DNA of 64,000 nucleotides from Vibrio xiamenensis (GCF_900100015.1 NZ_FNDD01000002.1:186001-250000), one strand, 5' to 3'; positions 17,624 through 27,374 are shown, counted from the stretch's first letter. Numbers and translations are program-made. Notes: generated from the sequence alone by a model not told the origin.

Positions 17624-18577
17624 TTATTTCCTTAACCCTGAGATATCGATATCAAGGAGCGGTGTTGGCAAGCGTTCACTGGTAACGAAAACCCTTGAAC
17701 CAGTTTGATCAAAACCAATCCCTTCCGCTTGCTTCAGTGGTGGTAATTCAATCCGCTCAGGCTCGCTGTGCAGCACCTTTAGCCAGTCATCTTCAACACC
17801 ATTGGCGGGATAATAAAACGCATCACCATAGGTGAGTACCACAATGCCTGAGCCATCGGCGGCGATGTCCATACCGGTTGGTTTGTTCGTGAAACCAACC
17901 AGATCAACAAATCGGAAATGACGCTCTTTTGGCATTGGAAACGTAGGGACAGTGCCTACTCTTTTGGCTTTTGTCGCTTTAATTTTTTTCAATGGTAGTT
18001 TATAAAGCACTGGTGGCTCATTCCGTTTGCTCAACAACAAAATTTTCTTGTTCGCCACGTCAACGGCGACCGCTTCGCAATCGCGAGGACCGTCTTCATA
18101 GACAAAGTGGGTTCTCCACTCAGGCTCAACTTCAATATGCGCACCTTTTTCCAACTGACTTAAATCTGGCTCAGGTACGAAATAAAGCGTGTAACGCCAA
18201 TCAGTTTCTGAATTATCGCCAACATCAGCAATCAGCAAATACGCCTTTCCATCCATAGTAAAAGAGGCGATATCTTCCCAGTCTAACCAGCCTTCATCGA
18301 CGTCTGGAATCGTCACGGTGGCCAAACGTTCTCCCTTAGTATTCACAGCGTAGATATCTGCCGAGTTACCACTATCGTTATTCACCCATATGACATCGTT
18401 GTTCAAGCGTGATATGGCAATTCCGCTGGCTTCATTGATGTCGTTGTCTTTTAGTAAAGTGGACGTCATGGTGCTCGATATATATGGAGGATCAGAAAAA
18501 TTAGTACACGACGACAACCAAAGTAAACCTGAGCCAAATAAAATGCACTGAAGAAAAAATTTAAACACTTTGCCCAT
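17624..18577 (-). CDS. Predicted beta-propeller lipoprotein, function unknown
   Basis: From the ATG at 18577 the product is 317 residues with a lipoprotein signal: hydrophobic stretch, then LSSC with the lipidated cysteine at residue 24. Repeated strand-rich blocks (ASGIAISRLNNDVIWVNND, WLDWEDIASF, GMDIAADGSGIVVLTYGD, AEGIGFDQTGSRVFVTSE) suggest a six- or seven-bladed beta-propeller of the SdiA-regulated/phytase-like kind. A longer frame starts at a TTG at 18646 but adds an implausible hydrophobic leader. No functional residue is recognised, and neighbours give no hint. Confidence 0.75.
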   Translation of the reverse strand: MGKVFKFFLQCILFGSGLLWLSSCTNFSDPPYISSTMTSTLLKDNDINEASGIAISRLNNDVIWVNNDSGNSADIYAVNTKGERLATVTIPDVDEGWLDWEDIASFTMDGKAYLLIADVGDNSETDWRYTLYFVPEPDLSQLEKGAHIEVEPEWRTHFVYEDGPRDCEAVAVDVANKKILLLSKRNEPPVLYKLPLKKIKATKAKRVGTVPTFPMPKERHFRFVDLVGFTNKPTGMDIAADGSGIVVLTYGDAFYYPANGVEDDWLKVLHSEPERIELPPLKQAEGIGFDQTGSRVFVTSERLPTPLLDIDISGLRK

Positions 18578-18841
18578 TAACAGAGTCCGCAATAAGAAAA
18601 AAACAACGACCAAGTCACACTTTATCAAACTTCGAAGCGCAGACAACTCTCGGCGCGACCTCTATAGCCACATGCATCCGAATTCCCATTTATGAGTTGT
18701 TTACGACAGACGCTCAAATAATGAAAAGCTAACACTCTCCATCAGTTAGCAGTGATGTACTGACTGTCATGTATTGGTGCGCGCCACTCTATGCAAAGAA
18801 AGGCGTTACGTCATCAAGCGAATGTAAAATCAGCGCACGAA

Positions 18842-20194
18842 TTAAGCAAAGCAGATTTTCGCCCAGCGCGCGAGCCCTGCGGTGACCGAGCCGAAATAGT
18901 TGCCGCTCACCACAGGAATGCCAGGCAGAGCTTGTTCAACCGCGCTGCGCAAGATAGGTGAGCGCGCCGAACCTCCGGTCATAAAGATCGCATCCGGTTT
19001 CACTCCGCCGAGTTTGACCGCCTCTAACACCAGATTGATCATCTTGCTCTTTGGCGCTTCAATCGCATCAATCATTTCGTCGCGACTGACATTCACACTC
19101 AACATCTCAGCCATCACTTTCATTTTGGCCTCGGCATGACGTTCATCTGACAGTGCAATTTTCAGCTCTTCGCCACTTTTCACTAAATGGTAGCCGAGAG
19201 TGTCCTGATGAACCGCTAACAGCCGCGCAAGCTTTTCAGGCTGCTGTGCGTCTTTGTGTAGACGTTTGAGATCAACCAGATTTTCACGCGCGTAAAAATC
19301 GCGCTGCGCGCTGACATCGTTAATCGCAATTGGATTCCAAAACTGAGTGGTGGGCATTTCAAGCCCTTTAAGAGTTTGGCTTTTGTAGCCAAACGGCGTC
19401 ATCAATTGTTTAAACGTTAAGTGGATATCCAAGTCGTTACCGCCAACGCGCTGACCACTGTGGGCAATCAAACTGCCTTCGCGTCGCGCATTGTTACGCC
19501 AGCTCGGCCCCATTTTGATGAGCGAACAGTCGGTGGTTCCACCGCCGATATCAACCACCAAGACGGTTTTGTCCTGATCGAGTGTTGCTTCGTACTCAAG
19601 CCCCGCAGCTACTGGTTCAAATTGAAATTCGATGTGACGAAAACCAACTCGCTTAGCGGCGCTGTGCAAAATATTTTGTGCCTGACGGTTAGAGTCTTCG
19701 CCGCCGCGGCCTTGAAAGTTGATTGGCCGTCCAATCACAACATCTTCGACACTCTGCTGGCTGGCTTTTTCAACTTGGGTTTTGATGTTGGCCATCATGG
19801 CGCAGACTAAATCTTCAAAAAAGCTCAGTTGCATCTCATGCAGCCCCATTGCACCTAAAAAAGATTTGGGCGATTTAACGTAATAAACTTCCTGCGGATC
19901 ACGCAAATACAGATCTAACGCCGCTTGACCAAACAGCACATCGTCAAACTCAATGTCGATGTCTTCCTCTCGGTTTAGCGCAATCGAACGGCGCAACAAA
20001 CGTTCACCTACCGCGTCGGCAGGCTGAATATGGCGATGACGAAACAGATGTTCTGATACCGAGTCACGAGTCGGAGCCGCCAAGGTCGAAGGAATATAGA
20101 AGTCGGCGTTTTCCAGCGGAATCAAGCTTGGCGTATCGCCAGCCATTTTTGCCACTGAGCAATTTGCCGTTCCAAAATCAAAACCAATATACAT
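18842..20194 (-). CDS. yegD: Hsp70-family protein YegD
   Basis: A 450-residue Hsp70-like ATPase without the usual C-terminal substrate lid, as in E. coli YegD. The nucleotide-binding motifs are present: YIGFDFGTANCSVA at the N-terminus, VLVVDIGGGTTDCSL in the middle, and FMTGGSARSPIL near the end. The start at 20194 has GGAG six bases upstream; the frame extends to 20248 but without a better site. Its cellular role is not established; it is cytoplasmic and stands alone. Confidence 0.92.
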   Translation of the reverse strand: MYIGFDFGTANCSVAKMAGDTPSLIPLENADFYIPSTLAAPTRDSVSEHLFRHRHIQPADAVGERLLRRSIALNREEDIDIEFDDVLFGQAALDLYLRDPQEVYYVKSPKSFLGAMGLHEMQLSFFEDLVCAMMANIKTQVEKASQQSVEDVVIGRPINFQGRGGEDSNRQAQNILHSAAKRVGFRHIEFQFEPVAAGLEYEATLDQDKTVLVVDIGGGTTDCSLIKMGPSWRNNARREGSLIAHSGQRVGGNDLDIHLTFKQLMTPFGYKSQTLKGLEMPTTQFWNPIAINDVSAQRDFYARENLVDLKRLHKDAQQPEKLARLLAVHQDTLGYHLVKSGEELKIALSDERHAEAKMKVMAEMLSVNVSRDEMIDAIEAPKSKMINLVLEAVKLGGVKPDAIFMTGGSARSPILRSAVEQALPGIPVVSGNYFGSVTAGLARWAKICFA

Positions 20195-20741
20195 AGCGCG
20201 CTCCACAACCAAAAAAAGGGCAAGCATGCTACTGCAATCGACACACAATTACCAACGCTTTACATATAAACAAACAGATGTTTGGTTGAAGACGACCTTT
20301 TCATCCCTTTTGACTAATAACACCATGAAAAATGGCCATTCATTTTTAAAGCTTTACGAATGATATACGGAGAAAATGGCTGATATAAAAAGATTTGGCC
20401 CGGTTAAATACGGGTTAATGGAAAAATTAATGCGCGAAGCATCGACAAGATAGCTTGTGGAAGAGAAATAAAAGGCAGAAAGAAGGAAGGAAGGAAGGAA
20501 GGAAGGAAAATGGCGCTTGAGCCGTTTAATGCGGTAATAGTGCAATGGCAAAATTGCCTGCAATAAACCCAAAAACGGCGACTCAAGCAAAAATCATCAC
20601 AACCGCGTTTAATCGATACAACATGTAATTGAATTACATAAAACGACAAAAATTACCGTCACTATTTAAACGCCGATTGGCGAATAACTCACGAATTTTT
20701 GCGCTTTTGGTGACTTTATTATCGCGGTCGGTTGTGACGAA
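20195..20741. other. 547-bp gap without a convincing gene
   Basis: The gap holds the yegD promoter region, a weak AAAAATG/CATTTTT hairpin at 20328-20347, and the tetranucleotide repeat described separately. Two short frames on the minus strand run through the repeat and start at TTG codons; they look like by-products of the repeat. Confidence 0.5.
20483..20508. repeat. Tetranucleotide microsatellite (AAGG)6
   Basis: Six uninterrupted AAGG units followed by AA. An ATG follows directly at 20510, opening an 18-codon frame (MALEPFNAVIV...) that ends in TAA, so the repeat could act as an over-long ribosome site. Tetranucleotide repeats of this length change by slippage in other bacteria; no phase-variable gene is obvious here. 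Confidence 0.85.
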
Positions 20742-20900
20742 TCAGTTAACCCAAGTAAAGGCCATAACTGCAGTGAATGCTGCGGCCAACGCCCAAAAGG
20801 TAACAACAAGTGCTAACTCGCGCAGTACGATTGGCAGTCTTGATTTGTTTTCAGAACGCTCAACAGGAACTTGGATACTGGCTGCTAATTGTGAACTCAT
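20742..20900 (-). CDS. Small membrane protein, 52 residues
   Basis: On the minus strand an ATG at 20900 preceded by AAAGAGGG opens a frame of 52 codons ending in TGA. The product starts MSSQLAASIQVPVERSENK, a polar cytoplasmic-looking head, and ends with one hydrophobic segment (LALVVTFWALAAAFTAVMAF) and the tail TWVN. A good sigma-70 promoter lies about 40-70 bp upstream. I do not recognise the family; single-pass proteins of this size often modify a larger membrane complex. It stands alone. Confidence 0.7.
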   Translation of the reverse strand: MSSQLAASIQVPVERSENKSRLPIVLRELALVVTFWALAAAFTAVMAFTWVN

Positions 20901-20939
20901 AATTTTAACCCTCTTTGTTAAACTGTGTCCTTGGTCAAA

Positions 20940-20968
20940 ATTATGGCAATAAGTGTGAGCTAGGTCAA
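20940..20968 (-). promoter_or_regulatory. Sigma-70 promoter of the small membrane protein gene
   Basis: On the minus strand TTGACC (20963-20968) and CATAAT (20940-20945) are separated by exactly 17 bp. Transcription would start near 20933, leaving a short leader before the ATG at 20900. The rest of the gap up to the next gene at 21240 shows nothing further I can name. Confidence 0.65.
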
Positions 20969-21239
20969 CAATATTTTGTAATTAATTTACGAAAAAGATG
21001 AATAAATTGTTACAAACACCTAACCCACGATCGAATGCCTTAACAGCGAGGTTTTACCTGTTTATTTGCTGACTGGCACGTCAATGACGCACTTATCTAA
21101 CCATCGCTCAAAGGCGTCCACACGCCGTAAAGGGGCATTACGATATGATTTGACTTTCTAGCCGCGAGTGATTTACTGAATGACTCAAATTCATTCCAGC
21201 GATTGAATGCGTGCATTTAATCGCCGTTTAGGAGAGGTC

Positions 21240-22238
21240 ATGGCTTCACTCACCGACATTCCTTTTTCCCTGCTTGAATTAGCACCGATTCGCCTTGGCT
21301 CCAGTGTTGGCGAAACCTTAGCTCTGAGCTTAAGTTACGCCCAGCACGCCGATAAACTCGGCTTCAATCGCTTTTGGTATGCCGAACATCACAATATGCC
21401 CGGCATCGCCAGTGCGGCGACCTCAGTGCTGATTGGCCATGTCGCTGCCGCCACCAATAAAATCCGTGTCGGCGCAGGCGGTATTATGCTGCCCAACCAC
21501 CCGCCTTTGGTGGTCGCAGAGCAATTTGGCACCCTAGAAAGCCTATTTCCCGGTCGCATCGATTTGGGGCTTGGACGCGCACCGGGCAGTGACCAAGTTA
21601 CCAGCCGAGCGCTCAATCGCGATGAGCGCCGCGCCGATAAATTCCCGGAAGAAGTCTCCGAGCTGCAGCGCTTGCTTGGTCCGCGCCAAGGCAATCATCC
21701 AGTGCGCGCTTTTCCGGGCGAAAACACCAATGTGCCGATTTGGCTACTGGGTTCGAGCCTGTTTAGCGCCCAGCTTGCTGCCAAACGCGGCCTGCCTTAC
21801 GTATTTGCTGGCCACTTTGCCCCGCGCTTGGTTTACGATGCGGTGGAACTCTATCGCCGTGAATTTCAGCCCTCCGAGGTGCTGGATAAACCTTATGTGA
21901 TGCTTGGCGTACCCTTAGTGGCCGCAGAAACCGATTCAGAAGCGGAATTTCTCGCCACCACATCTAAACAGCGTGTACTGGCCCTGATCCGGGGTCAAGA
22001 ACTGTGGATGAAACCGCCCGTTGAGAGCATGGAAGGTTTGTGGAGCGAGCAAGAAAAGGCCTATGTCGACAACTTTCTGAGCTTGTCGGTCAGCGGCGGC
22101 CCAGCCACCATTCGCCACAAATTAGAAATGTTAGTGCGTGAACTCGGTGTCGATGAATTTATCTTTACCAACGATCTGTATGATCAGCAAAAACGTCTGC
22201 ATGCGTTAGATATTCTGGCGGCGATTAAATCTGAGTAA
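21240..22238 (+). CDS. LLM-class flavin-dependent oxidoreductase (MsnO8/YhbW group)
   Basis: The 332-residue protein matches the luciferase family oxidoreductase group 1 (E. coli YhbW): [13 protein letters not shown] start, [19 protein letters not shown], the [19 protein letters not shown] block and [14 protein letters not shown]. Members are expected to be FMN-dependent monooxygenases with unknown substrates. The ATG at 21240 follows AGGAGAGG; an upstream in-frame ATG at 21207 has no ribosome site. It converges on the heterocycle catabolism operon and could belong to the same pathway, but nothing in the sequence proves this. Confidence 0.85.
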   Translation: MASLTDIPFSLLELAPIRLGSSVGETLALSLSYAQHADKLGFNRFWYAEHHNMPGIASAATSVLIGHVAAATNKIRVGAGGIMLPNHPPLVVAEQFGTLESLFPGRIDLGLGRAPGSDQVTSRALNRDERRADKFPEEVSELQRLLGPRQGNHPVRAFPGENTNVPIWLLGSSLFSAQLAAKRGLPYVFAGHFAPRLVYDAVELYRREFQPSEVLDKPYVMLGVPLVAAETDSEAEFLATTSKQRVLALIRGQELWMKPPVESMEGLWSEQEKAYVDNFLSLSVSGGPATIRHKLEMLVRELGVDEFIFTNDLYDQQKRLHALDILAAIKSE

Positions 22239-22290
22239 TCGCCATTTAATACGGAAAAAAGTCAACGCCGACGAAAAGCAAACGCAGACC

Positions 22291-22320
22291 AAAAACGGGC
22301 CTTAGCGCCCGTTTTTTTTA
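22291..22320. terminator. Bidirectional intrinsic terminator
   Basis: ACGGGC pairs with GCCCGT around CTTAGC, followed by a run of eight T. It separates the LLM gene (+) from the convergent catabolic operon (-). Confidence 0.85.
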
Positions 22321-22345
22321 TTCCCTGATATGCTTGCTAAGCCAA

Positions 22346-23689
22346 TTAAAGACTGCGCACCTTGCCTTTGTTAAGCAAATTATTGGGATCATGGGCGCGA
22401 ATTGAGCTCAGAATCGCCTCACTCAGCACGCCGTGATGTTTGCCATCTTCAAGGGTAAACACATGCGGATCGTTAATCCCTACCCCAACACTGCGATGCA
22501 GCTCAGTCAGTTCGGCTAAACGCTGCTCGGTGGTGAATTGAATTAAAGGTAATCCGGTAACAAACGGCTTGCCATCGGCGGTTTTAATAAACTCAAGGTG
22601 AATGCCGACTTCATTATCCGGGGCAAATTCGGCGATTTGCTTAAGCTGCTCAACCACACGCTCACTGTCGTAACTGGCTTGCAGATAGGTCAAGCCTTTA
22701 TCGAATTTCAGCGCCTGTAAGGTCGAGTGATTCCAGCAACATTCCATCAAAGTATGGCCGCTCTGTTTCGCCTGCTCTGCGCTCTGCTGCCACGCGATAC
22801 GCCCGCCAAATTCGCTAAGCATTTCTTCAAGCGGTTGGCTGGCATTTTCTGCGCACAGCGCAATTACCAGAAACTCGCCCGCGTTGAGTTGCTCGGCATT
22901 AGGGAAATAACTGGCGTTTTTCGGGTCAAATAGCGCCACATTGCGCTTATCAATGCCGGTGCTGTAGGCGAGCATATTCGCAAAACTGTGCGCGCTTTCT
23001 AAGCTTGCAAACGCCAGCATGTATTCACGCCATTTGCGCAGCGGCGCAAGGGCAATCTCCATTTCGGTAATAATGCCATTCGTGCCATAAGTGTGATGGT
23101 AAGTCAGCGCGTCTTTACCGTGAAATTCCAACACTTGCGGATTGGCTTCGATGGTCATGACCTTAATACTCAGCACGGTGCCTGCGGCGGCAAGCGGACC
23201 GTAATTAATTGAACCAATACCACCAAAACCACCACTGAACAAACCACCGATGGTCGCCATTTTATAGGTAGATGGCATGCAGCGTAGCTCATAGCCATGT
23301 GCCTCAAGCGCCTCTTCCAGCTCACCCATTTTGATGCCGGGTTCAACACGAACAACGCCCTGCTCGACACTCAGAACCTGTTTGTAGCTGGTCATATCCA
23401 CCACCACACCGCCGTGCAACGGCACCGCTTGACCATAGTTGCCCGTGCCGCCGCCGCGCACGGTCAGTGGCAAACCCAGCTCGACACATTCGCTCACTAA
23501 GTCTTTCAGCTCTTGCTCGCTACGTGGCTTCACCGCGATATCGGCTTTCTTGTCAGCCAATTGTTGATTGAGTAACGGGCTGAACCAGTGAAAATCTTTC
23601 GACAGACGTTTGACCTGGATCGGCGCTGTGACCCAGTCAAGTGTAGTGAGACGAGTTTGCAACTCTTGGCATTGTGCTTTGATTTCCAT
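22346..23689 (-). CDS. FAD-binding oxidoreductase (FAD_binding_4, glycolate-oxidase-like)
   Basis: A 447-residue flavoprotein of the vanillyl-alcohol-oxidase fold. The N-terminal FAD domain shows the phosphate loop TVRGGGTGNYGQAVP and the GGLFSGGFGGIGSINYG segment; the C-terminal half is the substrate cap. No transmembrane segment or covalent flavin histidine is obvious. It is the last gene of the minus-strand operon, 25 bp after the permease, and probably oxidises an intermediate of the imported compound, such as a hydroxy acid or amine. Confidence 0.85.
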   Translation of the reverse strand: MEIKAQCQELQTRLTTLDWVTAPIQVKRLSKDFHWFSPLLNQQLADKKADIAVKPRSEQELKDLVSECVELGLPLTVRGGGTGNYGQAVPLHGGVVVDMTSYKQVLSVEQGVVRVEPGIKMGELEEALEAHGYELRCMPSTYKMATIGGLFSGGFGGIGSINYGPLAAAGTVLSIKVMTIEANPQVLEFHGKDALTYHHTYGTNGIITEMEIALAPLRKWREYMLAFASLESAHSFANMLAYSTGIDKRNVALFDPKNASYFPNAEQLNAGEFLVIALCAENASQPLEEMLSEFGGRIAWQQSAEQAKQSGHTLMECCWNHSTLQALKFDKGLTYLQASYDSERVVEQLKQIAEFAPDNEVGIHLEFIKTADGKPFVTGLPLIQFTTEQRLAELTELHRSVGVGINDPHVFTLEDGKHHGVLSEAILSSIRAHDPNNLLNKGKVRSL

Positions 23690-23714
23690 AATGTTTTCCT
23701 AATACTTCCTTAAA

Positions 23715-24608
23715 TTACACTTCGCTTTCGTGCCAGCGACCAATCACCAGTTTGGTCAGCACTGACATCGCAATAAACAGCACCACCCCGGTCAGAGAAA
23801 TCAACGTCAGCGCAGCAAACATGCGCGGAATATTAAGCTGATAGCCCGATTGTAAAATTTGATACGCAAGCCCAGTGTTGCTGCCACCAGTACCGGCAAC
23901 AAATTCCGCGACCACGGCGCCGACCAAGGACAAACCACTGGCAATTTTTAGCGCGGCAAAAAAGTACGGTAATGATGACGGAATCCGCAAACGCAGCAGG
24001 ATTTGCAAGCGACTGGCGCGGCGCAAGCGAAAATACGCCAGTAAATTGGGCGAGACACTGCGAAGACCAAGGGTGGTGTTGGAGATAATCGGAAACACCG
24101 CCACTAAGGTTGAACACACCACCAACGCAAGCGTAGTCGAGTGAATCCAAATGATGATAAGCGGCGCAATCGCCACAATAGGCGTAACTTGCAGCAGCAC
24201 CGCGTAAGGGAAAAACGCCGTTTCCACCATGCGGCTTTGCACAAACAAAAACGCAATCAAGGCACCGACGATAATCGCCAAACCAAACGACAGCGCGGTA
24301 ATTTTGAGCGTGTACAGCAGCGCTGGGCCAAGCAATCCCCAATCGCTAAACAGGGTTTTAATTGTCACTAGCGGCGACGGAAAAATGTATTCCGGCACTT
24401 GCCCTTCGGTCACAATCAGTTGCCAGGCAATCAACAAAATCGCCGCCAAAATCGACGGAATCGCCACTTGACGAAAGCGCTCATGCTGCATCAGCGGAAA
24501 GCGTGCTTTGGATTTTGCGGCTTCGCTGCGGGGCGGCATGTTGGTTGACCGAGTACGAGTTGACTGACTATTGGTTGACTGCACGTTGGCAGATTGAGAT
24601 TGGCTCAT
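23715..24608 (-). CDS. ABC transporter permease, SsuC/TauC/ThiX type
   Basis: A 297-residue inner-membrane permease with a hydrophilic, Ser/Thr/Asn-rich N-terminal tail of some 40 residues and then six membrane segments. The cytoplasmic EAA-like loop is around LAYFRLRRASRLQILLRLRI. The ATG at 24608 overlaps the ATPase stop as ATGA and follows GAGGAG. It would form the channel of the importer encoded by the next two upstream genes. Confidence 0.9.
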   Translation of the reverse strand: MSQSQSANVQSTNSQSTRTRSTNMPPRSEAAKSKARFPLMQHERFRQVAIPSILAAILLIAWQLIVTEGQVPEYIFPSPLVTIKTLFSDWGLLGPALLYTLKITALSFGLAIIVGALIAFLFVQSRMVETAFFPYAVLLQVTPIVAIAPLIIIWIHSTTLALVVCSTLVAVFPIISNTTLGLRSVSPNLLAYFRLRRASRLQILLRLRIPSSLPYFFAALKIASGLSLVGAVVAEFVAGTGGSNTGLAYQILQSGYQLNIPRMFAALTLISLTGVVLFIAMSVLTKLVIGRWHESEV

Positions 24609-25465
24609 AACAGCTCCTCCTGCTCTGAGGCATTGACCAAGCACTGATGAAGCTGCATCGCGTATTCGGCAAATTTGGCGCTTAAGCGAAACTCTTGAGT
24701 ACGCGGAAACGGTTCATCAATATGAATGTCCGCTACCACTCGCCCTGGGCGCGCAGCCATTACCACCACTCGCTCGGATAAAAACACCGCTTCATGAATT
24801 GAGTGAGTCACAAACATCACGGTTAAGCCACGCTCTTGCCACAGTTGCAGCAGTTCACTATCGAGCTTAAAGCGCGTGATCTCATCGAGTGCACCAAACG
24901 GTTCATCCATCAGCAGCAAATCCGGTTTGATCACTAACCCGCGAGCAATCGACACTCGCATCTGCATACCGCCAGACAGCTCGCTAGGCAGTGAATCGGC
25001 AAAACGCTCCAGCCCAACCAGTGTAAGCGCCTGTTCCACGCGCTGGTCGGCTTCTGTGCCTTTGACGCCTTCGAGTTCAAGGGCGAGGCGGACGTTTTTA
25101 CGCACCGAGTGCCAAGCCATCAATGAGGCTTCTTGAAACACAAACGATAAAGTGTGGTCGGTTTGCGCAAGGCGCTCAGCCGGTTTACGCCACAGTAATA
25201 AACGCCCGTCAGACGGGGCTTCAAGCCCCGCAACCATTTTCAGCAGGGTACTTTTCCCGCAGCCTGAAGGGCCGAGCAAAGTAACAAATTCGCCCTGGTT
25301 AATGGTTAAGTCGACAGGCAGCAAAGCACGTGTGCCATTACTGTAGACTTTTTCGGTCGACAGCAATTGCACTGCAGGCACCACATCTGCGGTTTTGCTG
25401 CTTGGCTGTGGGTCTATCACATCATCTTGCCCGTCGTCTTGGCGACGAAAATTGACGATATTCAT
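24605..25465 (-). CDS. ABC transporter ATP-binding protein, SsuB/TauB/ThiZ type
   Basis: A 286-residue ATPase with Walker A GPSGCGKST, the signature LSGGMQMRVSIARGL, Walker B LLLMDEPFGALDE and the switch histidine in VTHSIHEAV. An N-terminal extension of about 28 residues precedes the domain. It overlaps the binding-protein gene upstream and the permease downstream by ATGA junctions, so the three are translated together. It powers import of the operon's substrate. Confidence 0.92.
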   Translation of the reverse strand: MNIVNFRRQDDGQDDVIDPQPSSKTADVVPAVQLLSTEKVYSNGTRALLPVDLTINQGEFVTLLGPSGCGKSTLLKMVAGLEAPSDGRLLLWRKPAERLAQTDHTLSFVFQEASLMAWHSVRKNVRLALELEGVKGTEADQRVEQALTLVGLERFADSLPSELSGGMQMRVSIARGLVIKPDLLLMDEPFGALDEITRFKLDSELLQLWQERGLTVMFVTHSIHEAVFLSERVVVMAARPGRVVADIHIDEPFPRTQEFRLSAKFAEYAMQLHQCLVNASEQEELL

Positions 25466-26448
25466 GGCAACACCTTGATATCACTCATGAACTGTGTGGT
25501 GTAGACCTTGTTAAGTTTGACGTCATCGGCACTGAACAGGCCATTGTCCACCGCCATTTGCCAGGTTTTGCCCATGCGCGCATCGGTAATCGAACCAATC
25601 CCCGCGGTTTTAGCCGCGCCGCCAGTGATAATGCCAGAGCTGTTAAGTTTTTCGACCGAGTACGCAATTTGGTCATCGCCCATGTTAGGGTTCGCCTTTT
25701 TAATCAGCGCATTTCCTTGGCTTGGATCGGCTAAGTAATCTTTCCACCCTTGCATGGTGGCTTTAAGAAATGCGGCAACTTGCTCTGGATGATCTTGAAT
25801 AACATCGTTTCGACACGCAATCGAGTTGCCGTATGGCGGATAGCCTTCTTGACCGATAGAAAACACATTGGCTTTAGCATTGGCTTTTTGCAGCGCGAAC
25901 GGCTCTGAAGTCATAAAGCCTTGTTGGGCAACACTGTTGTCCATGATAAATGGCTGAATATTGAAGGTGTATGGGCGGCTCATCTCATCGCTAAAGCCAA
26001 ATTTTTTCTTCGCCCAAGGCCACCAGCTTGAGTGAGCACTGGCAGAAATGAGTACCGTGTGACCTTTCAAATCGGCAAGTTTCTTCACATCATCATGGGT
26101 AATCACCACCGTTGGGTCATATTGAAACGTCGTCGCGACCATCTGTACTGGCAGGCCGCGCTTGTTAGCCATCATCACGCCAATATCGTCAGTAATAATG
26201 CATTGCGCTTGACCAGCGACCAAAAGCTGAGTGGCATTAACTTGCGGCCCACCCATACGAATGCTGACATCCAAGCCATTTTTCTCATACAGCCCTTCGG
26301 CTTTAGCTTGGTAAAAACCGCCATGCTCGGCTTGAGCATACCAGTTAGTGATAAAGGTAAACGGTGTTGCAGCCACTGCAGACCCAGTAAAACACAGCGC
26401 AGCGAGCAGCGCCGAGCGTTTCATAACGTTAAGACGGCAAACTTCCAT
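25462..26448 (-). CDS. NMT1/THI5-type ABC substrate-binding protein
   Basis: The 328-residue protein has a signal peptide ending around CFTGSAVA and a periplasmic domain of the NMT1/THI5 class: FITNWYAQAEHGGFYQAKAEGLYEK, then GPQVNATQLLVAGQAQ. Proteins of this group bind thiamin pyrimidine precursors, riboflavin, aromatic heterocycles or sulfonates. The start at 26448 follows GAGGA; an ATG eight codons in (MKRSALL) would give a more usual signal peptide. Together with the creatininase and deaminase genes, it suggests a small nitrogen heterocycle as ligand. Confidence 0.88.
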   Translation of the reverse strand: MEVCRLNVMKRSALLAALCFTGSAVAATPFTFITNWYAQAEHGGFYQAKAEGLYEKNGLDVSIRMGGPQVNATQLLVAGQAQCIITDDIGVMMANKRGLPVQMVATTFQYDPTVVITHDDVKKLADLKGHTVLISASAHSSWWPWAKKKFGFSDEMSRPYTFNIQPFIMDNSVAQQGFMTSEPFALQKANAKANVFSIGQEGYPPYGNSIACRNDVIQDHPEQVAAFLKATMQGWKDYLADPSQGNALIKKANPNMGDDQIAYSVEKLNSSGIITGGAAKTAGIGSITDARMGKTWQMAVDNGLFSADDVKLNKVYTTQFMSDIKVLP

Positions 26449-26525
26449 GTAGTAATCCTCTTGATTTAAATGCACGCGCCTCGGAGCGCATGATTATTAA
26501 CTGACTGAACTTTATTGTGTTTTTA

Positions 26526-27374
26526 TTATTTTTGACTGTGGACGTAACCGCTGTACTGGCTGCGTCCCCAACTGGTTTGCTCACGCGTAATCCATTTGGC
26601 TTGATGCACTTCGCTGATGGCTTGCGCCCATTGGCTGCCAAGTTGCTCAAGCAAATTTAAGCCAAGCTCAAGTGTGGCTTGAGTTGGGTCACCGATAACG
26701 CCACTTGGCCCAAAATCAAAGCTTGCCCACGCCGCCGCCGGACGCCCCGTGCTTAGGGTTGGAACTGGAAACGGCTCTGGATAATGCGCCTTGGCGCGGT
26801 CCATATGTACGTGTTCGCCTAGCAGCGCCATCATGATCGCGGTTTCGCCGTGACCGGCGTGCATCGCCAGATTTTTCTCTTGTTCGGAAAAGCTTGAGCT
26901 GTCGTGAGGCACACTCCATGCTGAGCGCGCGATGACCATAAAATCGCCATGACGCAAACGCAGTTCGCGCGCCGCCATTTCCAGCGGCTGCGGCTGTCCG
27001 CCATGGGCGTTGATCATCACCAATTTACGAAAACCGGCGCGATACACCGACTCACCGATCTCTTGAATGGTGTGCAGCAAAATCTCGCCCGTGAGCGTCA
27101 CCGTACCTGGAAAATGCAGGTGCTCGTCAGATTTGCCATACACAATGGCAGGCAGACCAAAAGCAGGAATATCACTTGGCAACAGTTCAAGCGCTTTACC
27201 AGCAACTCCAGCAGCAACCGTCGCATCCACCGAACACGGTAGATGCGCACCATGTTGCTCAATAGCGCCAACTGGCAAAACAATAACGGTATTTTCTTTG
27301 TCCGGCATCGCGTCGATATCCGTCCAGCTGAGATACGGGAGAAAACGATGGGTTGGTGTGTAACCATGAATCAT
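26526..27374 (-). CDS. Creatininase-family amidohydrolase
   Basis: The 282-residue protein has the metal-binding motifs of the creatininase family: LPVGAIEQHGAHLPCSVDA with the Glu, His and Asp ligands, and MINAHGGQPQPLE plus the AGHGETA block with further ligands. Relatives open cyclic amides (creatinine) or deformylate pyrimidines (archaeal ArfB in riboflavin/F420 synthesis), or trim the mycofactocin peptide. The ATG at 27374 follows AAGGAAG. Within this operon it most likely opens or deacylates a ring amide of the imported compound. Confidence 0.88.
   Translation of the reverse strand: MIHGYTPTHRFLPYLSWTDIDAMPDKENTVIVLPVGAIEQHGAHLPCSVDATVAAGVAGKALELLPSDIPAFGLPAIVYGKSDEHLHFPGTVTLTGEILLHTIQEIGESVYRAGFRKLVMINAHGGQPQPLEMAARELRLRHGDFMVIARSAWSVPHDSSSFSEQEKNLAMHAGHGETAIMMALLGEHVHMDRAKAHYPEPFPVPTLSTGRPAAAWASFDFGPSGVIGDPTQATLELGLNLLEQLGSQWAQAISEVHQAKWITREQTSWGRSQYSGYVHSQK

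Noticed and set aside
20354..20649. Two minus-strand frames through the AAGG repeat
   Set aside because: The FLPSF-type peptide is caused by the repeat; the starts are TTG without a ribosome site.
20629..20952. 107-codon plus-strand frame
   Set aside because: It lies antisense to the small membrane protein gene, which has a promoter and ribosome site, while this frame has neither.
20941..20970. CRP site (TGTGA-N6-TCAAC) near the small membrane protein promoter
   Set aside because: Only the first half fits the consensus; the second half has two mismatches, and the bases are explained by the promoter.
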